Below are positions 15,818 through 24,602 of a stretch of 64,000 nt of DNA, piece by piece. Below the pieces are notes generated by a model. That model was given only the letters and a program-made list of their open reading frames with translations. It ran no database searches and was not told where the DNA came from. Numbering within the stretch: position 1 is the first letter of the stretch; every line of letters starts with the position of its first letter. Origin of the DNA: an uncultured Ruminococcus sp. (GTDB taxonomy: Bacteria; Bacillota; Clostridia; Oscillospirales; Acutalibacteraceae). Where the stretch lies: contig UQQD01000003.1 in the NCBI GenBank assembly GCA_900543095.1, forward strand, positions 42,513 through 106,512, read 5' to 3'. The position numbers and the translations under genes were made by a program.

Positions 15818-17116
15818 ATGGCTGAACTTAAATATGATAAAAAAACAGGCCGTTTGCTTTTTACAAAGCAGATGAAAAAGGAATATACAATTCTTATGCC
15901 GAATATGTCGCCGATACATTTCAGAATGTTGCGTGATGTATTCACTCACTACGGTTACAAATCCGAGCTTCTTGAAACAACAGGTCCGGAAATCGCTCAG
16001 ACAGGACTGAAATATGTTCATAACGATACCTGCTATCCTGCGCTTCTTGTTATCGGACAGTTTATCCACGCTTTGCAGAGCGGAAAATATGATGTTCACA
16101 AAACTGCGCTTATGATAACCCAGACAGGCGGCGGCTGTCGTGCGTCAAATTACATTTTCCTGCTGAGAAAGGCTCTTAAAAAGGCAGGACTTGAGTTTGT
16201 GCCGGTAATTTCGCTTTCGTTCGGAATGGAGAAAAACAGCGGATTTTCGCTGACGCTTCCGCTTATAAGGCGTTTTGTGGGCGGACTTGTTTACGGCGAC
16301 CAGCTTTTGCTGCTCTCAAACCAGACCAAGCCGTATGAGGTGAACAAGGGCGAGAGTATGGCGCTTGTTGACGAATGGAGTCACAAAATTTCGCAGATGC
16401 TTATTGACGGAAAGGGTTACACGCTTGAAGAAATCGACGAAAACCTCGATAAAATAACGAGAGATTTTTCAAAGATTGAGCTTAACAAGGTGCCAAAGGT
16501 AAAGGTCGGCATTGTCGGTGAAATTTATGTAAAGTATTCAAAAATGGCAAACAACGGTCTGGAGGATTTTCTTGCCTCTCAGGACTGCGAGGTATGCATA
16601 CCCGGACTGATGGGATTTGCGGCGTTTAAGGTGGATAACCGTATTGAGGACTACAAGCTGTTTGGCGGCAACCGGCTTAAATACAGATTTTGTAAAATGC
16701 TTTTGAACTATGTTACAAAGCTTGAGGGGCTTATGATTGAAGCCGCCGAAAAGTACGGATTTGTTCCTCCGCACAAGTATGCTCATACAAAGGAACTTGT
16801 AAAGGGCGTTATCGGCTACGGCAGCAAAATGGGCGAGGGTTGGCTACTTACTGCGGAAATGCTGGAGCTTGCCGAAACAGGCTATGAAAATATCGTCTGC
16901 ACTCAGCCGTTCGGCTGTCTGCCGAATCATATAAACGGCAAGGGCGCAATACGCAAAATTCGTGAGATAAAACCCAACGCAAACATCGTTACCATTGATT
17001 ACGATCCGGGTGCACCTAAGGTAAACCAGGAAAACCGTATTAAGCTGATGCTTGCCGTAGGCAAAGAGAATCTCAAAAAGCAGATTGCCGAACAGCAAAA
17101 AGCTTCTGAAAAATAA
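15818..17116 (+). CDS. 2-hydroxyacyl-CoA dehydratase / benzoyl-CoA reductase family subunit
   Basis: 432 residues, ATG with GAAAGGA upstream, 42 bases after the activase. HgdB/D-type fold with candidate cluster ligands Cys72 (NDTCYPAL), Cys107 (GGGCRASN) and the Cys in PFGCLPNH (about 366). Members hold [4Fe-4S] or double-cubane [8Fe-9S] clusters and perform difficult reductions or dehydrations when charged by an activase. No CoA-transferase, acyl-CoA dehydrogenase or second HgdA-like subunit is nearby, so a fermentative amino acid dehydratase role is not supported. It may be the catalytic half of the orphan activase-linked reductases. Confidence 0.85.
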   Translation: MAELKYDKKTGRLLFTKQMKKEYTILMPNMSPIHFRMLRDVFTHYGYKSELLETTGPEIAQTGLKYVHNDTCYPALLVIGQFIHALQSGKYDVHKTALMITQTGGGCRASNYIFLLRKALKKAGLEFVPVISLSFGMEKNSGFSLTLPLIRRFVGGLVYGDQLLLLSNQTKPYEVNKGESMALVDEWSHKISQMLIDGKGYTLEEIDENLDKITRDFSKIELNKVPKVKVGIVGEIYVKYSKMANNGLEDFLASQDCEVCIPGLMGFAAFKVDNRIEDYKLFGGNRLKYRFCKMLLNYVTKLEGLMIEAAEKYGFVPPHKYAHTKELVKGVIGYGSKMGEGWLLTAEMLELAETGYENIVCTQPFGCLPNHINGKGAIRKIREIKPNANIVTIDYDPGAPKVNQENRIKLMLAVGKENLKKQIAEQQKASEK

Positions 17117-17270
17117 TCTAAGTGCGGATGTATCCCGCCTTTTAGGCAGCGGGTGTCGGTCCGGAATTTCAGTGAAAGTTATAAATTTCTGCTGAAACCC
17201 TGTTGCATTGTTTGCAATCTGTTGCAGGCTCTGCTCCTTGCAAGCAAATCAGAGGGTTGCTCCGATTTAA
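17111..17270 (+). repeat. Dispersed structured repeat, copy 3
   Basis: Begins AATAATCTAAGTGCGGATG overlapping the end of the preceding stop codon, then a CCCGCC..GCAGCGGG hairpin, GAATTTCAG/CTGAAACC arms, TTTGCAATCTGTTGCAGGC, and an extra 30-bp insertion before a GCTCCGATTTAAATAT end. From 17271 to 17588 the intergenic DNA is AT-rich and nothing was recognised. Confidence 0.7.
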
Positions 17271-17588
17271 ATATAATATAAATTCTATCAGCATCAAGCT
17301 GTTAAAATATTTTTATATATCTTTGTCGGCGTGTTATTACAGGATAGGTTTGTCGAGTGTGGGATATAGCAAATTTTTTTGGGCATTATAACTTAGTGCG
17401 GGTATCGCACGCAACATTTTGCAAACTCTTTTCCTTGCTGTGAAAGCATTGCTGCGATTTATATTGCGAAGTGCTTTTTAAGCATAACGGAGAAAAATAA
17501 TATTTTAGTAGTTTTTACTCAATATATACGCAATGGATCGGCTAATATTATATAACCCGATAAAAGTAGAAAAAAATCAAAAAACACA

Positions 17589-17618
17589 TTGACAAATATT
17601 TAACGATGATGATAAAAT
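17589..17618 (+). promoter_or_regulatory. Promoter of the BspA-like lipoprotein gene
   Basis: TTGACA (17589-17594), 18-base spacer, TAAAAT (17613-17618), with a leader of about 52 bases. Confidence 0.75.
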
Positions 17619-17676
17619 GTTAATATTGAAGCAAAAATCTCTTAATATATTAAGTTAGAAAGAAAGGGTCTTTAAA

Positions 17677-18387
17677 ATGAAAAAGCTTTTATGCGCCTTG
17701 CTTGCGTGTTCAATGCTCGCAACTGCTGCCGTAGGTTTTTCAGGCTGCGGCTGCAATGACAATTCAAACAAACCCGGTTATGTTGTACCGACGACTCAGC
17801 CTGATTTGAAAAGCGATGATTTCGGATTTTTCATAATCAACAAATCCGAGCTTATGATAACAACATATCTCGGCTCAAGCAAAGATATTGTTATTCCCGA
17901 AACATTCGAAGATTATACAGTAACAACTCTCGGAAAATCGCTTTTTAACAACAAAGACATAACAAGCGTTGAAATGCCCGACACCATCACCGAAATTCAG
18001 GATTACGCATTTGCGTCAAATAAAAATCTTAAATCGGTAAAGCTCTCAAACAAGCTTGAAACGCTCGGAACAAATGTATTTTTTAATTGCAGAAGCCTTG
18101 AATCAATCGAGCTTCCCGAATCGTTGAAAAATATAGGAGCTTATTCTTTTGCGGCTGCCGGACTTAAAACCGTAACAATCCCCGAAAGCAAAACATTCAC
18201 AGATATAGGACAGTATATGTTTTATCAGTGTCAGGAGCTTACCGAAGTTACACTTCCGAAAACAGTAACCAATATTCCCGACAATGCTTTTTCGGATTGT
18301 CCGAATCCGATAGTGTTTAAGGTTCCCGATAATTCATACGGTTTGGAGTATGCAAAGAAAAACGACTTCAAGTATGATATTGTCTGA
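17677..18387 (+). CDS. BspA-type leucine-rich repeat lipoprotein
   Basis: 236 residues. The N-terminus is a lipoprotein signal: MKK, hydrophobic core LLCALLACSMLATAAVG, and lipobox FSGC with the lipidated Cys at about 24, so it should be anchored outside the membrane. From about residue 70 it carries LRR_5 repeats (NKDITSVEMPDTITEIQDYAF, NKNLKSVKLSN, CRSLESIELPES, CQELTEVTLPK). Such repeats bind protein or carbohydrate partners, but no partner can be named. It lies 51 bases before adhE with no terminator between, so some adhE transcripts may begin at its promoter. Confidence 0.85.
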   Translation: MKKLLCALLACSMLATAAVGFSGCGCNDNSNKPGYVVPTTQPDLKSDDFGFFIINKSELMITTYLGSSKDIVIPETFEDYTVTTLGKSLFNNKDITSVEMPDTITEIQDYAFASNKNLKSVKLSNKLETLGTNVFFNCRSLESIELPESLKNIGAYSFAAAGLKTVTIPESKTFTDIGQYMFYQCQELTEVTLPKTVTNIPDNAFSDCPNPIVFKVPDNSYGLEYAKKNDFKYDIV

Positions 18388-18438
18388 TAATTAAACAGCC
18401 GTAAATTTTTAAAATAATGTTAGATAAGAGGTAAACAT

Positions 18439-21060
18439 ATGAGCAACAAAGAGTATCCGATTGTGGACAACACAGAATCTTTTGAAGCAGCTCTTGCAAA
18501 AGTAAGAGAGGCACAGAAGATTTTCTCAACTTACACACAGGAACAGGTTGACAAGATTTTTCTTGCAGCAGCAACCGCAGCAAACAAAATGCGTATCCCG
18601 CTTGCAAAGCTTGCCGTTGAGGAAACAGGAATGGGCGTTGCCGAGGATAAGGTAATTAAGAACCACTTTGCTTCGGAGTATATCTATAACGCTTACAGAA
18701 ATGTAAAGACCTGCGGAGTTATCGAAGAGGACAAGTCGTTCGGCATCAAGAAGATTGCCGAGCCTATCGGCGTTATTGCGGCCGTTATTCCTACGACTAA
18801 CCCGACCTCGACCGCCATTTTTAAAACGCTTATCTGTCTTAAGACACGCAACGGTATTATTATCAGCCCGCACCCCCGTGCAAAGAAAAGCACTATTGAG
18901 GCTGCAAAGGTTGTTTTGGAGGCTGCCGTTGAAGCAGGCGCTCCGGAAGGCATTATAAGCTGGATTGATATTCCGTCGCTTGAACTCACAAATATGCTTA
19001 TGCAGGAAGCTGACTGCATCCTCGCAACAGGCGGTCCCGGAATGGTCAAAGCTGCTTATTCGTCAGGCAAGCCCGCACTCGGCGTCGGTGCAGGTAACAC
19101 ACCTGCAATTATTGACGAAACAGCAGATATTCTTCTTGCAGTCAATTCAATCATTCATTCAAAAACTTTTGATAACGGTATGATCTGCGCTTCGGAGCAG
19201 TCGGTTATCGTTGAAAAGAAAGTATATGCAAAGGTAAAGAAAGAATTTAAGGCACGCGGTTGTTACTTCCTTAACGATGAAGAAATCGAAAAGGTAAGAA
19301 AGACAATCATCATTAACGGTGCGCTTAATGCAAAAATCGTTGGTCAGAAGCCTGTTACTATTGCAGCTCTTGCAGGCGTAACAGTTCCCGAAGAAACCAA
19401 GATCCTTATCGGCGAGGTTGAATCGGTTGACATCAGCGAGGAGTTTGCTCACGAAAAGCTCAGTCCCGTACTTGCAATGTACAAGGCTGATAATTTTGAG
19501 GACGCAATCGCAAAGGCTGAACATCTTGTTGCCGACGGCGGTTACGGTCATACATCTTCGCTTTATGTTGACGCTGTAAACGAAAGAGCAAAAATTGATG
19601 AATTTGCTTCTCGTATGAAGACCTGCCGTATTCTCGTAAACACTCCGTCATCTCAGGGCGGCATCGGTGACCTTTATAACTTTAAGCTCACACCTTCACT
19701 CACACTCGGCTGCGGCTCATGGGGCGGCAACTCTGTATCAGAAAACGTTGGTTGTAAGCACCTTATCAATATCAAGACGGTTGCCGAAAGGAGAGAGAAT
19801 ATGCTTTGGTTCAGAGCACCCGAAAAGGTTTATATCAAGAGAGGATGTATGCCGGTAGCTCTCCAGGAGCTTAAAGACGTTATGGGCAAGAAGAGAGCCT
19901 TTATCGTAACAGACTCATTCCTCTATAAGAACGGTTACACAAAGCCGATTACAGACAAGCTCGATGAAATGGGCATTGTTTATACAACATTTGCAGATGT
20001 TGAGCCTGATCCTTCGCTTCTCTCGGCTCAAAAGGGCGCAGAGGTTATGCGTAAGTTTGAACCTGACTGCATTATCGCTCTCGGCGGCGGTTCTGCAATG
20101 GACGCAGGTAAAATTATGTGGGTGCTTTATGAGCATCCGGAAGCAGACTTTATGGATATGGCTATGCGTTTCTGCGATATTCGTAAGAGAGTTTACACCT
20201 TCCCGAAGATGGGTGAGAAAGCATACTTCATTGCTATTCCTACTTCATCGGGTACAGGTTCGGAGGTTACGCCGTTTGCTGTAATCACAGATCAGGAAAC
20301 AGGTATCAAGTATCCTCTTGCCGATTATGAGCTTTTGCCTAATATGGCTATTGTTGACGCTAACAATATGATGAGCGGTCCTAAGGGACTTACTTCTGCA
20401 TCGGGTATCGACGCTGTATCTCACGCACTTGAGGCTTACGCTTCAATGATGGCAACCGATTTTACAGACGGTCTTGCACTCCGTGCTCTTGAGCTTATCT
20501 TCAAATATCTCCCTGCTTGCTACGACAACGGTCAGAACGAGCCGGTTGCCCGTGAAAAGGTTGCTCATGCGGCTACAATGGCAGGTATGGCGTTTGCAAA
20601 CGCATTCCTCGGTGTTTGTCACTCAATGGCTCACAAGCTCGGTGCTTTCCACCATGTTCCGCACGGTATTGCAAATGCGCTTATGCTTGAGCAGGTAATC
20701 AGATTTAACTCTGCCGAGGTTCCTGCAAAGATGGGTACATTCCCACAGTATGACCATCCGCATACACAGGCTCGTTATGCAGAGGTTGCACGTTTCCTCG
20801 GTCTTGGCGGCAAAAATGACGCTGAAAGCGTTGAAAACCTCATTAAGGCTGTAAACGACCTCAAAAAGAGAGTCGGCATCAAGGAAACAATCAGAGATTA
20901 CGTTCCGGACGAAGAGGACTTCCTCAACCGTCTTGACGATATGACCGAGCAGGCATTCGACGACCAGTGCACCGGTGCAAACCCAAGATACCCGCTGTTC
21001 AGCGAGATCAAGCAGATGTACCTCAATGCTTACTACGGAAACAACAGCGAAGCAGTTTAA
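18439..21060 (+). CDS. adhE: Bifunctional acetaldehyde-CoA / alcohol dehydrogenase
   Basis: 873 residues, full length. The N-terminal aldehyde dehydrogenase domain (about 1-440) has the catalytic Cys in GMICASEQ (about 249). The C-terminal iron-dependent alcohol dehydrogenase domain (about 455-873) has the NAD-binding GGGSAMDAGK and the metal-ligand region HSMAHKLGAFHHVPHG. It reduces acetyl-CoA through acetaldehyde to ethanol and oxidises two NADH; in many bacteria it forms helical spirosomes. AAGAGGT precedes the ATG. Codon use resembles the ribosomal protein genes that follow, which fits high expression. Confidence 0.97.
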   Translation: MSNKEYPIVDNTESFEAALAKVREAQKIFSTYTQEQVDKIFLAAATAANKMRIPLAKLAVEETGMGVAEDKVIKNHFASEYIYNAYRNVKTCGVIEEDKSFGIKKIAEPIGVIAAVIPTTNPTSTAIFKTLICLKTRNGIIISPHPRAKKSTIEAAKVVLEAAVEAGAPEGIISWIDIPSLELTNMLMQEADCILATGGPGMVKAAYSSGKPALGVGAGNTPAIIDETADILLAVNSIIHSKTFDNGMICASEQSVIVEKKVYAKVKKEFKARGCYFLNDEEIEKVRKTIIINGALNAKIVGQKPVTIAALAGVTVPEETKILIGEVESVDISEEFAHEKLSPVLAMYKADNFEDAIAKAEHLVADGGYGHTSSLYVDAVNERAKIDEFASRMKTCRILVNTPSSQGGIGDLYNFKLTPSLTLGCGSWGGNSVSENVGCKHLINIKTVAERRENMLWFRAPEKVYIKRGCMPVALQELKDVMGKKRAFIVTDSFLYKNGYTKPITDKLDEMGIVYTTFADVEPDPSLLSAQKGAEVMRKFEPDCIIALGGGSAMDAGKIMWVLYEHPEADFMDMAMRFCDIRKRVYTFPKMGEKAYFIAIPTSSGTGSEVTPFAVITDQETGIKYPLADYELLPNMAIVDANNMMSGPKGLTSASGIDAVSHALEAYASMMATDFTDGLALRALELIFKYLPACYDNGQNEPVAREKVAHAATMAGMAFANAFLGVCHSMAHKLGAFHHVPHGIANALMLEQVIRFNSAEVPAKMGTFPQYDHPHTQARYAEVARFLGLGGKNDAESVENLIKAVNDLKKRVGIKETIRDYVPDEEDFLNRLDDMTEQAFDDQCTGANPRYPLFSEIKQMYLNAYYGNNSEAV

Positions 21061-21085
21061 TCTGCAACAAAAATCCAATCATTTT

Positions 21086-21115
21086 AAGGGACTGTGTTTC
21101 GGCGCAGTCCCTTTT
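21086..21115 (+). terminator. adhE terminator
   Basis: AAGGGACTGTG / CGCAGTCCCTT stem with TTTCGG loop region, followed by TTTTCAG. Confidence 0.9.
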
Positions 21116-21160
21116 CAGTTAAAAATGCGTAAAACAGTGCAAAACCCAAAAATAAAATGC

Positions 21161-21190
21161 TTGACAAACAGTGCGTTTGTGGTTTATAAT
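21161..21190 (+). promoter_or_regulatory. str operon promoter
   Basis: Consensus TTGACA (21161-21166), 18-base spacer, consensus TATAAT (21185-21190), before rpsL. Confidence 0.88.
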
Positions 21191-21202
21191 GGTTAAACGT
21201 GG

Positions 21203-21275
21203 GACATTCTATAATTGCGCCCTTTTCAGGGAACAAAAAAGAATGTGTCACTATGCTTTGAAAAAAGCAGTTTTG
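21203..21275 (+). promoter_or_regulatory. Structured rpsL leader with terminator-like hairpin
   Basis: GACATTCT (21203-21210) pairs with AGAATGTGTC (21240-21249) around an inner CCCT/AGGG stem. A second stem TGCTTT-GAAA-AAAGCA (21254-21269) is followed by GTTTTG. The arrangement fits an attenuator or ribosomal-protein autoregulation site in the roughly 110-base leader; the ligand is unknown. Confidence 0.45.
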
Positions 21276-21306
21276 TAATTCCAAAAATTTTGAAAGGAGG
21301 AAAATT

Positions 21307-21726
21307 ATGCCTACATTTAACCAGTTGGTACGCAAGGGCAGAGAGGTATCTGAAAAGAAAGCAAAGGCACCTGCACTTTTGAAGGGCTGGAACTCAAAAA
21401 AGCGTGTTGCTATTGACCAGAGCTCCCCACAGAAGAGAGGTGTTTGTACTGCAGTAAAGACCGCTACACCTAAAAAGCCTAACTCAGCGCTCAGAAAGAT
21501 TGCCAGAGTAAGACTTTCTAACGGTATTGAAGTCAGTTCCTATATTCCCGGTGTAGGTCACAACCTTCAGGAACACAGCGTTGTTCTTATCCGTGGTGGC
21601 CGTGTTAAGGACTTGCCTGGTGTTCGTTACCACATCGTTCGTGGTACACTCGATGCTCAGGGTGTTTCGGGCCGTATGCAGAGCCGTTCAAAGTACGGTG
21701 CTAAGCGTCCGAAGAAAGGTAAATAA
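21307..21726 (+). CDS. rpsL: Ribosomal protein uS12
   Basis: 139 residues, GAAAGGAGG before the ATG. All landmarks are present: PTFNQLVRKGRE at the start, TPKKPNSALRK (the Lys whose changes give streptomycin resistance is wild type), RGGRVKDLPGVRYH (second resistance Lys also wild type), and the basic SKYGAKRPKKGK tail. It sits at the decoding centre of the 30S subunit. First gene of the str operon. Confidence 0.98.
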   Translation: MPTFNQLVRKGREVSEKKAKAPALLKGWNSKKRVAIDQSSPQKRGVCTAVKTATPKKPNSALRKIARVRLSNGIEVSSYIPGVGHNLQEHSVVLIRGGRVKDLPGVRYHIVRGTLDAQGVSGRMQSRSKYGAKRPKKGK

Positions 21727-21885
21727 GGAATTGACAAAACTCTCTTGACTTAAATTATTTAAGTTCTGCTATGCGGCAGGAATTTTACTATATATATGTT
21801 ATGGTAGAATGTCTTGTTGGCATACGGGAGTTTGTCGCTTTCGAGTACCTATGATATCTCAATTATTGTGAAGGAGGGAAGCAAA

Positions 21886-22356
21886 GTGCCAAGAAGAGGT
21901 TCTATTGCGAAGCGTGATGTATTACCAGATCCGCTTTATAATTCAAAACTCGTAACTCGTCTTATCAACAACATTATGTACGACGGTAAAAAGGGCGTTG
22001 CTCAGAAGATTGTTTACGGTGCATTCGACATTATTGCTGAAAAGACAGGTAACAACCCGCTTGAGGTTTTTGAACAGGCTATGGAAAATGTAATGCCCGT
22101 TCTCGAAGTAAAGGCTCGTCGTGTCGGCGGTGCTACTTATCAGGTACCTATGGAGGTTCGTCCTGAAAGACGCCAGACACTCGGTCTCCGCTGGATTTCT
22201 ACTTATTCAAGAGCTCGCAGCGAAAAGACAATGAAGGAAAGACTTGCAGGAGAAATCCTTGATGCCACAAACAGTGCCGGCGGTGCTTTCAAGAAGCGTG
22301 AAGACACTCATAAGATGGCTGAAGCTAACAAGGCTTTCGCTCATTACAGATGGTAA
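21886..22356 (+). CDS. rpsG: Ribosomal protein uS7
   Basis: 156 residues from the GTG at 21886, preceded by AAGGAGGGA; the in-frame ATG at 21814 adds non-family sequence and lacks a site. Start PRRGSIAKRDVLPDPLYNSKLV and end MAEANKAFAHYRW are typical. It nucleates assembly of the 30S head by binding 16S rRNA. The 159-base gap after rpsL may hold regulatory RNA, but nothing definite was seen. Confidence 0.98.
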   Translation: MPRRGSIAKRDVLPDPLYNSKLVTRLINNIMYDGKKGVAQKIVYGAFDIIAEKTGNNPLEVFEQAMENVMPVLEVKARRVGGATYQVPMEVRPERRQTLGLRWISTYSRARSEKTMKERLAGEILDATNSAGGAFKKREDTHKMAEANKAFAHYRW

Positions 22357-22387
22357 TTTTATCATCAGCGTTTATTAGGAGGATTTT

Positions 22388-24487
22388 ATGCCAAGACAGG
22401 TTTCACTTGAAAAAACAAGAAACATCGGTATCATGGCTCACATTGATGCCGGTAAAACCACAACAACAGAGCGTATCCTGTATTATACCGGCGTAAACCA
22501 TAAAATCGGTGAGACACACGACGGTGCTTCCACAATGGACTGGATGGTTCAGGAAAAAGAGCGTGGTATCACAATCACCTCTGCTGCTACAACTGCATTC
22601 TGGTTCGGCAGCAAGCATCAGTATGACAAGCACAGAATCAACATCATCGACACCCCCGGTCACGTTGACTTCACTGTTGAAGTTGAGCGTTCACTTCGTG
22701 TTCTTGACGGTTCTGTAACAGTCCTCTGCGCAAAAGGCGGCGTTGAGCCTCAGTCTGAAACAGTATGGCGTCAGGCTGATAACTACGGCGTTCCGAGAAT
22801 GGTTTATGTAAACAAGATGGACATCATGGGCGCTAACTTCTACCATGTTGTTCAGATGATGAAGGACAGACTTAAATGTAATGCTGTTCCGATTCAGCTT
22901 CCGATCGGTGCTGAGAGCGATTTCAGAGGCATCGTTGACCTCGTTACTATGAAAGCCGAAATCTATCACAACGAAGACGGCACAGACTACAGTGAAGAGG
23001 AAATTCCGGAAGAGATGCAGGATCTCGCTAACGAGTATCATGAGAAACTTATCGAATCAGTTGCTGAACTCGATGAGGATCTTATGGAGAAATACTTCGG
23101 CGGCGAAGAGCTTACAATCGACGAAATCAAGAGCACAATCAGAAAGGCTACTATTGACAACACAATGGTACCTGTAACCTGCGGTTCTTCTTACCGTAAC
23201 AAGGGTGTTCAGATGCTCCTTGATGCTATCGTTGATTATATGCCTGCTCCGACAGATGTACCTGCTATCAAGGGTGTTGACCCTGAAACAGGCGATGAGG
23301 TTGAAAGACCATCATCAGATAAAGAGCCATTCGCAGCTCTCGCATTCAAGATTGCTACTGACCCGTTTGTTGGTAAGCTCTGCTTCTTCAGAGTTTATTC
23401 CGGTACAGTTTCTGCCGGCACAACTGTTTACAACTCAGTTAAAGACAACAACGAGCGTCTCGGTCGTATCTTGCAGATGCACGCTAACGACAGAAAAGAT
23501 ATCGACTGCGTATATGCAGGTGACATCGCTGCTGCCGTTGGTCTTAAAAATACAACAACAGGTGATACTCTCTGTGATGAGAAGGCTCCTGTTATCCTTG
23601 AGTCTATGGAATTCCCTGATCCTGTAATTCGTGTTGCTATTGAGCCGAAAACAAAAGCAGGTCAGGAAAAGATGGGTATCGCTCTTGCAAAGCTTGCAGA
23701 AGAAGATCCTACTTTCAAGGCTTATACAGACGAAGAAACAGGTCAGACAATCATCGCAGGTATGGGTGAGCTTCACCTTGAAATCATTGTTGACCGTCTT
23801 CTCCGTGAATTTAAGGTAGAAGCAAACATCGGTGCTCCACAGGTTGCATACAAGGAAACTATCCGCAAGGAAGCTTCTGTTGATGAAAAGTATGCTCGTC
23901 AGTCAGGTGGTAAGGGTCAGTACGGTCATGTAAAGATTAATATCTATCCTAACAAGGACAAGGGCTACGAATTCGTTAACAACATTGTCGGCGGTGCTAT
24001 TCCTAAGGAATACATTCCGGCTGTTGACCAGGGTATTCAGGGCGCAATGCTCAGCGGTGTTGTTGCAGGCTACAATGTAGTTGATGTTAAGGTTGAGCTT
24101 TATGATGGTTCTTATCATGAAGTCGACTCATCAGAAATGGCATTTAAGATTGCCGGTTCAATGGCATTCAAGAATGCTATGAAGAAGGCAGATCCTGTAC
24201 TTCTCGAACCGATCATGAAGGTTACTGTTATCACTCCTGAGGAATACCTCGGCGATGTAATCGGCGACCTTAACTCACGCCGTGGTATGATCCAGAGCAT
24301 GGAAGCTGACAACGGTGTTCAGAGAGTTATTGCTCATGTTCCGCTTTCAGAGATGTTTGGTTACGCAACAGATATGCGTTCTAAGACTCAGGGTCGTGGT
24401 CAGTATGTTATGGAACCTGACACATATGCAGAAGTTCCAAAGAACATTGCTGAAAAGATTATGAGTGAAAGAGCTAAGAAGGACTAA
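22388..24487 (+). CDS. fusA: Elongation factor G
   Basis: 699 residues, TAGGAGGA before the ATG, 31 bases after rpsG. GTPase motifs G1 AHIDAGKTT (about 17-25), the G2/switch region (ERGITITSAATTAFW), G3 DTPGHVDF and G4 NKMD are followed by domains II-V. It drives ribosomal translocation and, with RRF, ribosome recycling. Codon use is strongly biased, as expected for an abundant protein. Confidence 0.98.
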   Translation: MPRQVSLEKTRNIGIMAHIDAGKTTTTERILYYTGVNHKIGETHDGASTMDWMVQEKERGITITSAATTAFWFGSKHQYDKHRINIIDTPGHVDFTVEVERSLRVLDGSVTVLCAKGGVEPQSETVWRQADNYGVPRMVYVNKMDIMGANFYHVVQMMKDRLKCNAVPIQLPIGAESDFRGIVDLVTMKAEIYHNEDGTDYSEEEIPEEMQDLANEYHEKLIESVAELDEDLMEKYFGGEELTIDEIKSTIRKATIDNTMVPVTCGSSYRNKGVQMLLDAIVDYMPAPTDVPAIKGVDPETGDEVERPSSDKEPFAALAFKIATDPFVGKLCFFRVYSGTVSAGTTVYNSVKDNNERLGRILQMHANDRKDIDCVYAGDIAAAVGLKNTTTGDTLCDEKAPVILESMEFPDPVIRVAIEPKTKAGQEKMGIALAKLAEEDPTFKAYTDEETGQTIIAGMGELHLEIIVDRLLREFKVEANIGAPQVAYKETIRKEASVDEKYARQSGGKGQYGHVKINIYPNKDKGYEFVNNIVGGAIPKEYIPAVDQGIQGAMLSGVVAGYNVVDVKVELYDGSYHEVDSSEMAFKIAGSMAFKNAMKKADPVLLEPIMKVTVITPEEYLGDVIGDLNSRRGMIQSMEADNGVQRVIAHVPLSEMFGYATDMRSKTQGRGQYVMEPDTYAEVPKNIAEKIMSERAKKD

Positions 24488-24521
24488 TCGTTCCTTTTAA
24501 TGCACTTTTTTCAAAAATGTA

Positions 24522-24550
24522 TTGATTTTTCTAAAAAAAATTGATACAAT
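24522..24550 (+). promoter_or_regulatory. tuf promoter
   Basis: TTGATT (24522-24527), 17-base spacer, TACAAT (24545-24550) in the 115-base fusA-tuf gap, so tuf can be transcribed separately from the str promoter. Confidence 0.75.
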
Positions 24551-24602
24551 ATGTTTAAATCTATTGTAAATTCTTTTTACAACAATAAGGAGGAAATTTC
24601 CA

